Positions 14,434 through 23,312 of a stretch of 38,574 nt of DNA are shown here, in pieces. The stretch comes from Alphaproteobacteria bacterium (GTDB lineage Bacteria > Pseudomonadota > Alphaproteobacteria > Micropepsales > Micropepsaceae). The notes under the pieces were generated by a model that saw only the letters and a program-made list of their open reading frames with translations, did no database searches and was not told where the DNA came from. The translations under genes were made by a program, and so were the position numbers. Position 1 is the first letter of the stretch, and each line of letters begins with the position of its first letter. The stretch is from NCBI GenBank assembly GCA_013697055.1, contig JACCXK010000052.1, positions 1 to 38,574 of the forward strand, given 5' to 3'.

Positions 14434-16362
14434 TCACAACCCGTACTCAACTCGGCGGCTATTGCCTGTCTTGAGATTGCGGTAGCGCGCCAGGGCCCAG
14501 AGCGGGAAGAATTTCGGATAACCGTGATAGTTCAGGTAGAACACCCGCGGGAAACCGCCGCCGGTGTAGTGCGGCTGGCTCCACAGACCATCGCCTTCCT
14601 GCGTCGCCTTCAGGTAATTGACGCCGCGCGCCACCGCCGGATGATCCACAGCGCCCGCCGCCATCAGGCCCAGCAACGCCCAGGCTGTCTGTGACGCGGT
14701 CGAGGGCGCGGCCTCATAGCCTTTGTAATCCAGCTTGTAGCTGTCGCAATTCTCGCCCCAACCGCCGTCCGGATTTTGGATGGCGAGCAGCCAGTCGGCG
14801 CCCTTTTTCATTGTTGCGTGATCGGGGCCGAGCCCTGCGCCGTTCAGCCCCGCCAGCGCCGACCAGGTGCCATAGATGTAATTGACGCCCCAGCGGCCCC
14901 ACCAGGAACCATCACCGCGCTGGGTCTTGATCAGATAATCGATGCCGGCCTTCAGGCGCGGATCGTCCGTCTTCGCGCCCAGTTGCGCCAGCATGCCGAC
15001 GCAGCGCCCCGACACGTCTTCGGTGGGCGGGTCCAGCAGCGCGCCGTGATCGGCGAAGGGAATGTTGTTCAGGTAGTAATAGGAATTGTCGGCATCGAAG
15101 GCGCCCCAGCCGCCGTCCCGGCTCTGCAGGCCTTCCACCCATTCGGCGCCGCGCGCGATGGCTTCTTTGTATTCGCCGCGCTGTGCGGCGCGGTCCATCG
15201 CCATCACCACCACGGCAGTGTCGTCCAGGTCGGGGTAATGATCGTTGCGATACTGGAAGGCCCAGCCGCCGGGGCGCACATCGGGCTTTTCCCCGGCCCA
15301 GTCGCCTTTGACATCCAGCACCTGCAACGGCTTCAGCCATTCCAGGCCACGCGCCACCGCCGCTTCCGCCGCCGCGTCCTTGGTTTCCAACAGGGCATGC
15401 GCCACCAGCGCGGTATCCCACACCGGCGAAACGCAGGGCTGGCAATAGGCTTCGTGTTCCTTGATGACCAGGAGGTTTTCGACCGACTTGCGGGCGATGG
15501 CGCGATCCGGGTGCTCCGGCGGATAACCCAGCACGTCGTACATCATCACGCTGTTGGCCATGGCGGGATAGATCGCACCCAACCCGTCTTCGCCGTTCAG
15601 CCGCAGGCGCGTCCATTCGCGGCACTTTTCGATCGCCTTGTCGCGCGAATCCTTGGGCCAAGGCACTGTCTTCAACACCCGGTCCAGCGCGCCGAAGAAG
15701 GCCGACCAGCCGGCGCTCTGGTGTGGCGCGCGCGGGCTGGCGGCGGGCACACCGGGCACAAACAATTCGTCGATATGAATGCCGCGCAGATTCTTCGCTA
15801 GCGGCTGTTTCGCGCACAGCACCAGCAGCGGCACGATCACGGTGCGCGCCCAGTAGCTCATCTTGGACAGGTGCACCGGAAACCAGCGCGGCAGCAGGAT
15901 CAACTCCGGCGGCACCGTCGGCACATCGTTCCAGGAACATTGCCCGTACAGCGCCAGGAGGATGCGGGTGAAGACATTGGCCTTGATGGCGCCGCCGCGG
16001 GCATGCAGCGCCTCGCGCGCCCGCGCCATGTGCGGGGCGTTAATGTCATCGCCGATCATCTTGAGGGCGAAATAGGCCTTCACCGTCGCGGAGATGTCGA
16101 AGGCGCCTTCGTGATACAGCGGCCAGCCGCCATGCGCGCCCTGGATGCGGCGCAAATAGACGCCGATCTTGCGCTCCAGCTCCAGGTTGGGCGCTTCCGC
16201 CAGGTAGTGCACCAGCAGCACATACTCCGCCGGGATGGTGGCATCGGCCTCCAGCTCATAGACCCAGTGCCCGTCCGGCCTCTGCTGCGCCAGGATCGCA
16301 TACGTGGCGGCGCCGATCGCGCCTTCCACCTCCACGAAGTCGCCGGGGTTCAGCTGGTTCAT
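14434..16362 (-). CDS. shc: squalene-hopene cyclase
   Basis: 642-aa monotopic membrane enzyme that cyclises squalene to hopene and hopanol in one step. The catalytic DxDDTA motif is D378-L-D-D381-T-A. Several QW repeats are visible, including QRPDGHWV near residue 27, GDGSWWGRWG, PDGGWGEN and EGDGLWSQ. The length is normal. I took the ATG at 16362, seven bases after the hpnE stop, because protein before it in the open frame is only the antisense of hpnE and the family begins close to this point. It is also called hpnF. All residues expected for activity that I can judge are present. Confidence 0.97.
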   Translation of the reverse strand: MNQLNPGDFVEVEGAIGAATYAILAQQRPDGHWVYELEADATIPAEYVLLVHYLAEAPNLELERKIGVYLRRIQGAHGGWPLYHEGAFDISATVKAYFALKMIGDDINAPHMARAREALHARGGAIKANVFTRILLALYGQCSWNDVPTVPPELILLPRWFPVHLSKMSYWARTVIVPLLVLCAKQPLAKNLRGIHIDELFVPGVPAASPRAPHQSAGWSAFFGALDRVLKTVPWPKDSRDKAIEKCREWTRLRLNGEDGLGAIYPAMANSVMMYDVLGYPPEHPDRAIARKSVENLLVIKEHEAYCQPCVSPVWDTALVAHALLETKDAAAEAAVARGLEWLKPLQVLDVKGDWAGEKPDVRPGGWAFQYRNDHYPDLDDTAVVVMAMDRAAQRGEYKEAIARGAEWVEGLQSRDGGWGAFDADNSYYYLNNIPFADHGALLDPPTEDVSGRCVGMLAQLGAKTDDPRLKAGIDYLIKTQRGDGSWWGRWGVNYIYGTWSALAGLNGAGLGPDHATMKKGADWLLAIQNPDGGWGENCDSYKLDYKGYEAAPSTASQTAWALLGLMAAGAVDHPAVARGVNYLKATQEGDGLWSQPHYTGGGFPRVFYLNYHGYPKFFPLWALARYRNLKTGNSRRVEYGL

Positions 16363-16369
16363 GACGGTA

Positions 16370-17623
16370 CTATAAAGACAGATGGCGGCAGGCCAAAGCC
16401 GCCGCACTTTCCCCGGATTGCAGGGCGCCCTCGATGGTGGCGGGCAGCCCGGTTTGGGTCCAATCGCCGGCCAGGAACAGGTTGGGCCAGCCGGTCCTGG
16501 CCTCCGGCCGGCGGGCATCCTGGGCCGGGGTGGCGGCGAAGGTGGCGCGCTTTTCCTTGACGATCTGCCACACTGGCATGGGCGCCGTGATATCCAAGGC
16601 TTTGGCGACATCGCCCCAGATGCGGGTGGCCAGCGCCTCGCGGTCCTCATCCACAATCGCGTCCGCGCCCGACACCGTCACCGAGATGCGGTCGGGAAAG
16701 GTGAAAATCCATTCGGCGGTGCCGCCGATCACGCCGAGCATGGGGGACGCGCCCGCAGGACCCGGCATCTTGAAATGCGCATTGACGATGGCGCGAAAAT
16801 CATCGGGCGCGGTCAAGGTGGGAATGAGGTCCTTGGCCACCCAGGGCGGCACCGCCAGCACCACCGCATCGTTCCGCGTCAGCGGCACCGCCGCCTCGCC
16901 CAGGTCCAGCGCCAGGGCGGTGCGCCGGCCCAGTGTGATGCCGCGCAGGCGAGTGCCCAGCTGCACGCTCGCGCCGTGCTTTTGCAAATAGGCCAGCGCG
17001 GGGTCGATGAAGGCCGCCGCCAAAGTGGGATGGGCAATGCGCGGGCGGTAATAGCGGCCGCCCTTGGCCAGGGTCTCGCGCAGCACCGCACCCGCCAACG
17101 CGGCAGAGGACTCCTCCGGTTCTGTGTTCAACGCCGCCAGCAGGAAGGGATGCATCAGCCGCCGCCACAAGGGGCCGCGATCCTTGACGATGTCGGCAAT
17201 GCTCTTTTTCTTGTCCGCCCACAGCAACGGCGCATATTGGGTGTAATCACGAGCGTTGCTGCCGGGCACCCGGCGGTCCGGGCGCGCAATCCAGTAGGGC
17301 ACGCTGCCTTCATTGGGCCGCAAGGTCCAGCGATGACCATCGGCAAAATCCACAAAGGCAAATTCGGCACGCGGCGGCCCCGCCAGCGCATCCTTGGCCG
17401 CAATGCGCGCCAGATAGGCATGCACGGCACGATTGCCCGACAGCACAAGGTGATTGCCATTGTCGATCACGCCGTCAAAGGCCGGATCGAAATAGGAGCG
17501 GCAGCGCCCGCCCGCCTGCGGCGCCGTCTCGATCACCGTGACGGACGCGCCGCGCGACGCCAGCACAGTAGCCGCCGACAGGCCGGCCAGCCCGGCGCCT
17601 ATCACATAAGCTTTTCCCGTCAT
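16370..17623 (-). CDS. hpnE: hydroxysqualene dehydroxylase HpnE (FAD-dependent)
   Basis: 417-aa flavoprotein of the amine oxidase/phytoene desaturase family. It reduces hydroxysqualene to squalene, the third step of the HpnC/D/E route. The FAD-binding GAGLAG is at residues 9-14 followed by ASRGASVTVIE. The C-terminal FAD motif (NLFLAGDWTQTGLPATIEGALQS region) is near residues 383-405. It starts 13 bases after hpnD and ends seven bases before shc, matching pathway order. Confidence 0.93.
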   Translation of the reverse strand: MTGKAYVIGAGLAGLSAATVLASRGASVTVIETAPQAGGRCRSYFDPAFDGVIDNGNHLVLSGNRAVHAYLARIAAKDALAGPPRAEFAFVDFADGHRWTLRPNEGSVPYWIARPDRRVPGSNARDYTQYAPLLWADKKKSIADIVKDRGPLWRRLMHPFLLAALNTEPEESSAALAGAVLRETLAKGGRYYRPRIAHPTLAAAFIDPALAYLQKHGASVQLGTRLRGITLGRRTALALDLGEAAVPLTRNDAVVLAVPPWVAKDLIPTLTAPDDFRAIVNAHFKMPGPAGASPMLGVIGGTAEWIFTFPDRISVTVSGADAIVDEDREALATRIWGDVAKALDITAPMPVWQIVKEKRATFAATPAQDARRPEARTGWPNLFLAGDWTQTGLPATIEGALQSGESAAALACRHLSL

Positions 17624-17636
17624 CCCAACAGGCTCT

Positions 17637-18494
17637 TCATGAAAAGAGTCCCTGGCGCAACACCAGCGACATCAGCCGCGACTTGCGCAACGACACGCGA
17701 TGGCGGGGCGCGGCAAAACCCTGTGCTTCGCTGGCGCGCAGGATTTCCGAATAGACCGCGCCCATCAGGCGCGGCGTCTTGATGCGCCCCTTGGGCCGCG
17801 CCGACAGGATGGCTTGCGCTTCGTCATAATGATGATGCGCCAGCTTGGCGACCTTGCGGCAGACCGCGTCGATTTGTGGCTTGTTGACGATGGCGCTGAC
17901 ATCCAGCGAGCGGCAGCAATCCATTTCCTGCAGATATTCCCGCGGCAGGTAAAGCCGGCCGATGGCGGCATCCTCGTCGATGTCGCGCAGGATATTGGTG
18001 AGCTGCAGCGCACGGCCCAGGTGATGCGCCAGTTGGAAGCCGGGGCCCTCGTCCATGCCGAATATCTTGATGGACAAACGCCCCACCGCGCTGGCCACCC
18101 GGTCGCAATACAGGTCCAGGGCGGCAATATCCGGCGCGACGATATCCTCGGTCACGTCCATGTCCATGCCGTCCAGCACCGCCAGGAAATCCTGGAGCCG
18201 CAGGCCGTATCTGGCGATGGCGGGGGCGAGAAACCGCACTTGCGGCGCGATCGTCCCGGCATACAGGCCGCGCAGGTCGGCGCGCCATTGGTTCAGCTTT
18301 TCATGGCGTTCGGCGCGCGTGCCGACGCCGTCATCGGCAATGTCGTCCACCTTGCGGCAAAAGGCATAGATGGCGAACATGGCGTCGCGCTCTTCCACCG
18401 GCATCAGCCGCATGGCGAGATAGAAAGAGCTGCTCTTGGCCTTCTTGTGCACGGCCTTGGCGGCGGGGGCGCCGATATTCTCTGCATTGGTCAT
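17637..18494 (-). CDS. hpnD: presqualene diphosphate synthase HpnD
   Basis: 285-aa squalene/phytoene-synthase-fold enzyme that joins two farnesyl diphosphates to presqualene diphosphate, the first step of the HpnC/D/E squalene route. Two aspartate-rich motifs are present, DDIADD (50-55) and DIDED (171-175). So is the TNILRD context typical of the family. Its ATG overlaps the hpnC stop in an ATGA junction, indicating translational coupling of the two paralogues. Confidence 0.93.
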   Translation of the reverse strand: MTNAENIGAPAAKAVHKKAKSSSFYLAMRLMPVEERDAMFAIYAFCRKVDDIADDGVGTRAERHEKLNQWRADLRGLYAGTIAPQVRFLAPAIARYGLRLQDFLAVLDGMDMDVTEDIVAPDIAALDLYCDRVASAVGRLSIKIFGMDEGPGFQLAHHLGRALQLTNILRDIDEDAAIGRLYLPREYLQEMDCCRSLDVSAIVNKPQIDAVCRKVAKLAHHHYDEAQAILSARPKGRIKTPRLMGAVYSEILRASEAQGFAAPRHRVSLRKSRLMSLVLRQGLFS

Positions 18495-19336
18495 TTGGGG
18501 CGTCTCAGGCGCATCAGCGCGAAGGCGGGAAAGCGTTTCAGGAACAGGGCGGCCACATCCATCCTGGAATGATGCACGGCTTGCGACAGCGGATCGCGGT
18601 TCATCAGCATGGTGTTCAAATCGTCGGCCAAGGTCTGGATGAGATCGACTTCCAGCGCAAGCCGGCCGTCTTTTATCCCACGGGCAAAGAGCCGCGAAGT
18701 CTCCAGCAGGCCGGCATTCTTTCGCGCCAGGCCGGCAATCACCGCCGTCAGCGCCGGATTGGCTTTATTCTGGCCCAGCGCCTCCACCCCGATCCCGGCC
18801 AGCAGCGGCTCGGGGATATAGACGCGGGTAAGCTCGCGATAATCCTTGGCGCAATCCTGCAGATGGTTGATCACCTGCAGCGCGGCGCACAGGGCGTCGT
18901 TGGCGGGCCACAGCTTTGGGCTTTCGCCATGCACATCCAGCACAAAGCGGCCGACCGGCATGGCGCTGTAGCGGCAGTAATCGATCAGGTCATCCCAATC
19001 GCGGTAGCGCAGCTTGGTGCAGTCGCGGCGGAAGGCTTCCAGCAAATCCAGCGCATGCGCCGGCGACAGGCCACGCTCTTTTTGAATCTCGCGCAGCGTG
19101 ACGCCTTCCGGCACGGCATCGCTCTCGCCCACCAGGCTGGCGCGCATCTGTTCCAGAAGCGCCAGCTTCTCGTCCGGCGCGGCGGTGACATGATCGGCCA
19201 CGTCATCCGCGGCGCGCACGAAATTGTAGAAGGCCATCACCGGCGGACGGTGCTTGGGCGCGATCAGGATCGAGGCGACGGGAAAATTCTCGTCCTTGTG
19301 GCCCTTGCCAGACTGGAGTTCGGCGACACTGCTCAT
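18491..19336 (-). CDS. hpnC: hydroxysqualene synthase HpnC
   Basis: 281-aa paralogue of HpnD that converts presqualene diphosphate to hydroxysqualene. The first acidic motif is RAADDVAD (41-48). The second site reads NHLQDCAKDYRE, the altered form expected for HpnC. The ATG at 19336 overlaps the hpnB stop as ATGA, and its own stop overlaps the hpnD ATG in the same way. An upstream in-frame start at 19465 would only extend into hpnB and is rejected. Confidence 0.93.
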   Translation of the reverse strand: MSSVAELQSGKGHKDENFPVASILIAPKHRPPVMAFYNFVRAADDVADHVTAAPDEKLALLEQMRASLVGESDAVPEGVTLREIQKERGLSPAHALDLLEAFRRDCTKLRYRDWDDLIDYCRYSAMPVGRFVLDVHGESPKLWPANDALCAALQVINHLQDCAKDYRELTRVYIPEPLLAGIGVEALGQNKANPALTAVIAGLARKNAGLLETSRLFARGIKDGRLALEVDLIQTLADDLNTMLMNRDPLSQAVHHSRMDVAALFLKRFPAFALMRLRRPK

Positions 19337-20493
19337 GCCTGCCCTCCAGCATCGGCTTGCGCCCGGCCCTTCCACGTCCCACCCCGGCCCGACCAGTGCT
19401 GGATGGCCGATTCCACCGTGAAGGCGGCATAGAAAATGCCGATCAACGGCAGCGCCAGGCCCCACAAGGGCGACAGGCGGTAGAAGCGCAGCATGGGCTG
19501 GTACATCAGCGCCATGATCATCCAGGCCAGCCAGCCGGCCAACTGCGAAGGCCCCCAGGCGAACAGCGCCGTCATGACCGGCGCCAGGTAAACCAGCGCC
19601 AGGCCTAGGAGGGTTGCCGCCAGCACCAGCGGCGAATAGCCCAGCTGAGCATAGGCGCTGCGCGTCACCATGTGGCGGATATCGGCGATATGGGGATAGG
19701 GCCGCAAAGATACGGCGCGATCGGTGAGGCCCAGCCAGATGGGGCCGCGGGCCTTCATGGCCCGGCCCAGGGCGCAGTCATCGATGATGTTGTGGCGGAT
19801 GGCCTCGATGCCGCCGGCTTTTTCCAGCGCCGTGCGGCGCGCCAGCATGCAGCCGCCGGCCGCCGCCGCCACGGTACTCGCGCGGTTGTTCACTGCGCCG
19901 AAGGGAAACAGCATATCGAAGAAAAATACGAAGGCAGGGATCAGGAAATGCTCGGCCGCCGACTTGCAGGACAGCCGCGCCATCAGCGACACCAGCACCT
20001 TGTTGCCATCCTGCGCCCGCGCCACCAGATGGCGCAGATTGTCGGGAGAATGGGCGATATCGGCATCGGTGAACCAGAGGAATTCCGGCCCCCCTTCATT
20101 CTTAAACAAGTTGGCGGCAGCATAATCGCTGCCCTGCTTCATCGCCCACAGCTTGCCGGTCCAGCCGGAGGGTCGCGCCGCGCCCGTCACCACCGTCAGA
20201 CGCTCGGAATTCAGCGCCCGCGCCAATGCGCCGGTGCCGTCGCCGGACTGGTCGTCCACCAGCACGATGCGGAAGGTGCCGGGATAGTCCTGGGCGATGA
20301 GGCTGCCGATGCTGTGCCCGATCACGTCCGCCTCGTCGCGGGCGGGCACCACCGCCACCACCGGCGGCCAGGCCTGCGGTTCGGCAAGCGGGGCCGTGTC
20401 GCGCTCGCGCAGCAGCCAGAAGCCGTTGTGGAACAGCAGGAGATAGAGCCAGATCGCCAGCGGCAGGAAGCCGAACAGGATGCCCGCGATCAT
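19333..20493 (-). CDS. hpnB: hopanoid-associated glycosyltransferase HpnB
   Basis: 386-aa membrane-anchored GT2-family glycosyltransferase. A hydrophobic helix at residues 1-25 is followed by the catalytic domain with VPARDEADVI, DDQSGDGT and the FTDADIAH metal-binding DxD region. IRHNIIDDCALGRAMK supplies the later acidic motif. Three C-terminal membrane helices end the protein (about 285-365). HpnB is conserved beside hpnA and hpnC-F, but its sugar and acceptor are unsettled. Translation is coupled to hpnC. Confidence 0.9.
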   Translation of the reverse strand: MIAGILFGFLPLAIWLYLLLFHNGFWLLRERDTAPLAEPQAWPPVVAVVPARDEADVIGHSIGSLIAQDYPGTFRIVLVDDQSGDGTGALARALNSERLTVVTGAARPSGWTGKLWAMKQGSDYAAANLFKNEGGPEFLWFTDADIAHSPDNLRHLVARAQDGNKVLVSLMARLSCKSAAEHFLIPAFVFFFDMLFPFGAVNNRASTVAAAAGGCMLARRTALEKAGGIEAIRHNIIDDCALGRAMKARGPIWLGLTDRAVSLRPYPHIADIRHMVTRSAYAQLGYSPLVLAATLLGLALVYLAPVMTALFAWGPSQLAGWLAWMIMALMYQPMLRFYRLSPLWGLALPLIGIFYAAFTVESAIQHWSGRGGTWKGRAQADAGGQA

Positions 20494-20503
20494 GCCGAAT
20501 ACC

Positions 20504-21493
20504 TCATGAGAGATATCCGTTCTCGCGGAACCAGCTTAGCGCGTCCTTCAGACCTTCCTTGTAGGGCCGCGCGGTATACCCGAGATCGCGGCGCGCCTTT
20601 TCCGAGCTGAAGAACATGCGATAGCGCGACATGCGCAGGGCATCGGCGGTGAGGAAGGGTTCCTTGCCGGTGATGCGGGCGAGCGCTTCAGCGCCCCAGG
20701 CCAGCGGAAACAGGGGTGCGCGCGGTATTTTTATGGTCGGCGCTTTGCGCCCCGACAGGAAGGCGATGTCGCCGAGCATGGTTTCCAGCGCCACATCGGT
20801 GCCGCCCAGGATGTAGTTTTCGCCGATCTTGCCCTTGTCCAGCGCCAGGAGATGTCCGTTCGCCACGTCATCGACATGCACCAGGTTGAGCCCGGTATCG
20901 ACAAAGGCCGGCATGCGGCCGGTGGCGGCTTCGACGATGACGCGGCCCGTCGGGGTGGGCTTGACGTCGCGCGGGCCTATCGGAGTCGATGGCGCGACAA
21001 TCACGCCAGGAAGCCCCTCCTCCCGCACAAGCCGTTCGACTTCGCGTTCGGCCAACAGCTTGGAGCGCTTATAGGCGCCGATCACGCTTTGCGGCGTGTG
21101 GCGGGAGCTTTCGTCCACCGCCGTGTCGCCCGGCTTCAGGGCCGCTACGGAGGAAGTATAGACCACCCGCTCCACCCCCGTCCGCAGCGCCGCCCCCATG
21201 GTCGCCTTGGCGCCCTGGAAATTGTTGTGCTCGATCTCGCGCGGATTGCGGGCCCACAGGCGATAATCGGCCGCGACATGGAACAGGTAGCGGGCGCCTT
21301 TCAGCGCGGCCCGCATGGACTCTTCATCGCGCATGTCGCCGACCACCGGATCGCAATGCAGCTTGGCGATGTTCAGCCGGTTGGCGGTGGGCCGCATCAA
21401 CACCCGCACATGCAGGCCGCGCGCCACCAGCGCCCGCGCCACCGCGGAGCCAACGAACCCGGATGCCCCGGTGACAAGTGCGATGTCAGACAT
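20504..21493 (-). CDS. hpnA: hopanoid-associated sugar epimerase/dehydratase HpnA
   Basis: 329-aa short-chain dehydrogenase of the extended NAD(P) type. The nucleotide-binding GASGFVG is at residues 9-15 and the catalytic pair Y141 and K145 in YKRSK. TSS just before it supplies the Ser/Thr. HpnA is associated with hopanoid loci, probably in sugar head-group metabolism, but its substrate is not known. The ATG at 21493 lies eight bases inside the end of hpnL; the longer open frame above it is an antisense-like stretch of hpnL. hpnB follows after ten bases. Confidence 0.9.
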   Translation of the reverse strand: MSDIALVTGASGFVGSAVARALVARGLHVRVLMRPTANRLNIAKLHCDPVVGDMRDEESMRAALKGARYLFHVAADYRLWARNPREIEHNNFQGAKATMGAALRTGVERVVYTSSVAALKPGDTAVDESSRHTPQSVIGAYKRSKLLAEREVERLVREEGLPGVIVAPSTPIGPRDVKPTPTGRVIVEAATGRMPAFVDTGLNLVHVDDVANGHLLALDKGKIGENYILGGTDVALETMLGDIAFLSGRKAPTIKIPRAPLFPLAWGAEALARITGKEPFLTADALRMSRYRMFFSSEKARRDLGYTARPYKEGLKDALSWFRENGYLS

Positions 21494-22463
21494 TGGCGAA
21501 CGCTTTCCGGCCCTCGATGCTTTGCCAATACAGCAAAGCCGGAACCCCCAGCACAATCTCGCGCGCCCGCTTGAGCAGCGACACCGCCACGCCCATCTCA
21601 GCCGGCAGGCCGAACAGCGGCGCCAGCATGGCATAGCCCCATTCCTGTACGCCGATGGCGGCCGGCACAGGGGCTGCGATGCTGCGCAAGGTGCACAGCA
21701 AGGCTTCCAGCGCGATGGCGTTCAGAAAACCGATCTGGCCGCCGACCAGGCGGAAGGAAATGAAGGTCCCCACCCCCGCCCCGATCCAGGCCAGCAGATG
21801 CAGCGCCGCAGAAACCGCTAGACGACTCCTGGAGTGATACAATTCCTCGATGGCGGCGCGGAAGGAAACGCCTTCACGCACCGCGGGGAAGAAGCGCGCG
21901 GCCAGGCGCTCGGCAAAACCGGCGCCTTTCTTCTGCAGGAAAATCAGCAGCGCGATGGCCGGAACGGCCAGCAGCAGCACTGCCAGCATGCCCTCGGTGA
22001 CAGGGCCGGACCCTTCGAGGTGCCGGAACTGGGTGATGCCCAGCCCCAGGCCGAAGGCCAGGAACACGACCTGCGCCATCGCCTCGGTGGTGGCGTCGCC
22101 GGCGACAGAGGCCGCCGCGAAGGCGGGACTCATGCCCTTCAACACCATCAGCCGCGCGGCGGCTACCATGCCACCCACCGGCGAGAAGGGCGAAATCTCG
22201 GCAATGGAATCACGCACCAGCCGGGCGAGATAGAAATCGCGCAGCGGCCGGCGTTCAGACGCCGGCAACAGAAAAGACCAGGCAAAGGCCAAGCTGACGA
22301 ACACCAGCAGCGCAAACAGGCACAGCACCGCCAGCCCGCCGAACCCGGCGCGCGCCACGGCCGCGAACACCGCGTCAAAGCCGATGGACCACACCAGATA
22401 GACGGCCGCGATGACGCCGGCCAGCAGCGCGACAGCGACCCCGAGCTTTGGTGCCCACTTCAT
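21486..22463 (-). CDS. hpnL: hopanoid-associated membrane protein HpnL
   Basis: 325-aa integral membrane protein related to the membrane part of lysylphosphatidylglycerol synthase (UPF0104 type) and matching the HpnL family. About eight hydrophobic segments are visible, beginning with residues 5-28 and 40-65. A conserved-looking ISPFSPVGGM loop is near residue 90 and PAAIGVQEWGYAML near 270. The substrate is unknown; a lipid flippase-like role is a guess from the family. It starts on the base after the stop of the first ferritin-like gene and overlaps hpnA by eight bases, so it is fully inside the operon. Confidence 0.85.
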   Translation of the reverse strand: MKWAPKLGVAVALLAGVIAAVYLVWSIGFDAVFAAVARAGFGGLAVLCLFALLVFVSLAFAWSFLLPASERRPLRDFYLARLVRDSIAEISPFSPVGGMVAAARLMVLKGMSPAFAAASVAGDATTEAMAQVVFLAFGLGLGITQFRHLEGSGPVTEGMLAVLLLAVPAIALLIFLQKKGAGFAERLAARFFPAVREGVSFRAAIEELYHSRSRLAVSAALHLLAWIGAGVGTFISFRLVGGQIGFLNAIALEALLCTLRSIAAPVPAAIGVQEWGYAMLAPLFGLPAEMGVAVSLLKRAREIVLGVPALLYWQSIEGRKAFANV

Positions 22464-23312
22464 TTACGCAGGCAGCGGCTTGGCGCGGAAGCTCCACAGC
22501 CGCATGGCGCCCAGCGCGGTTTCTGCCAGTTGCGGCAGGAAGCTGGGGCGCAGCAATTCGGGCTCGAACACGCCCATGCGGCGGCGATTTTCCGAATAAC
22601 AGTCTTCCAGGAAGCGGCGGAAAGTGAAGCCGTCCAGGAACACGGATGCCTGGGTGGCGGAAAATTCCTTGCCGTCGTTCAGATCCTTGCCGCGCTTGGC
22701 GGTGCCGACCATGCGGCCCAGAGCGCGCATGTAATAGCGAAAGTCGGTCAGCGGCAGCAGCATGCGGGCGATCACGCCCTTCTGCGCCTGGTTGTAGGCC
22801 ATCCAGTTGACGAAGAAGACGATATGGCGCGTCTCCTCGTACATCAGGGTTTCGAAAATCTGGAACATCTCCTTGGGCAGGAACTGGGACTGCATGGCGA
22901 TCTTGAACACGCCGAAGCCCAGGAAGGAATCCATGCACTCGCCGAAACCGAAATCCTTGAAGCGGGTTTCGACATTGTCGCTGACATCTTCCAGCGGACG
23001 CTCGGCGGCGTCGATATTGTATTTCTGGATCATCACCCGGATCAGCTTGGCGTGGCGAGCTTCCTCGAAGCCCTGCAGCGCCACGGCTTCCTTCATCACC
23101 GGGTCCTTCACCGTCTTGACGAATTCCGCCACGATCGCCCCGGCGCGGCGCTCGGTGTAGAAAACCTCTTCCCAGAAAGGCACCGATTTCAGGCGCGCCA
23201 ATGCCGCCTCGTCCAGGTCCGGCCAGGGCAAGGTGTCCGGGTCGAACTCGGTATAAGTCTGCATGAACTGCTTGCAGAAAGTGTCGCGATGTTCCGGAGA
23301 TCCGATTTTCAT
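22464..23312 (-). CDS. ferritin-like di-iron protein in hopanoid operon (copy A)
   Basis: 282-aa soluble, mainly helical protein of the ferritin-like superfamily with unknown substrate. A complete four-helix di-iron set is visible: E54 (YTERRAG), E84 and H87 in EEARH, E125 (GFGECMDSF), and E160 and H163 in EETRH. This is the E...ExxH...E...ExxH ligand pattern of di-iron oxidases rather than of iron-storage ferritin, and the protein is larger than ferritin. There is no signal peptide. It shares the whole ligand layout and local sequence (GxxECxDSF, FFVNWxA) with the neighbour copy B. It overlaps copy B by an ATGA junction and abuts hpnL. A hopanoid-modifying oxidase is inferred from context only. 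Confidence 0.8.
   Translation of the reverse strand: MKIGSPEHRDTFCKQFMQTYTEFDPDTLPWPDLDEAALARLKSVPFWEEVFYTERRAGAIVAEFVKTVKDPVMKEAVALQGFEEARHAKLIRVMIQKYNIDAAERPLEDVSDNVETRFKDFGFGECMDSFLGFGVFKIAMQSQFLPKEMFQIFETLMYEETRHIVFFVNWMAYNQAQKGVIARMLLPLTDFRYYMRALGRMVGTAKRGKDLNDGKEFSATQASVFLDGFTFRRFLEDCYSENRRRMGVFEPELLRPSFLPQLAETALGAMRLWSFRAKPLPA

Noticed and set aside
16363-16656. 98-residue N-terminal extension of squalene-hopene cyclase
   Set aside because: It is Arg/Pro-rich antisense-like sequence inside the hpnE coding region; the family starts near the ATG at 16362.
18491-19336. hpnC and hpnD as a simple duplicate or a broken pair
   Set aside because: They are the two standard, distinct enzymes of the HpnC/D/E squalene route; both are intact.
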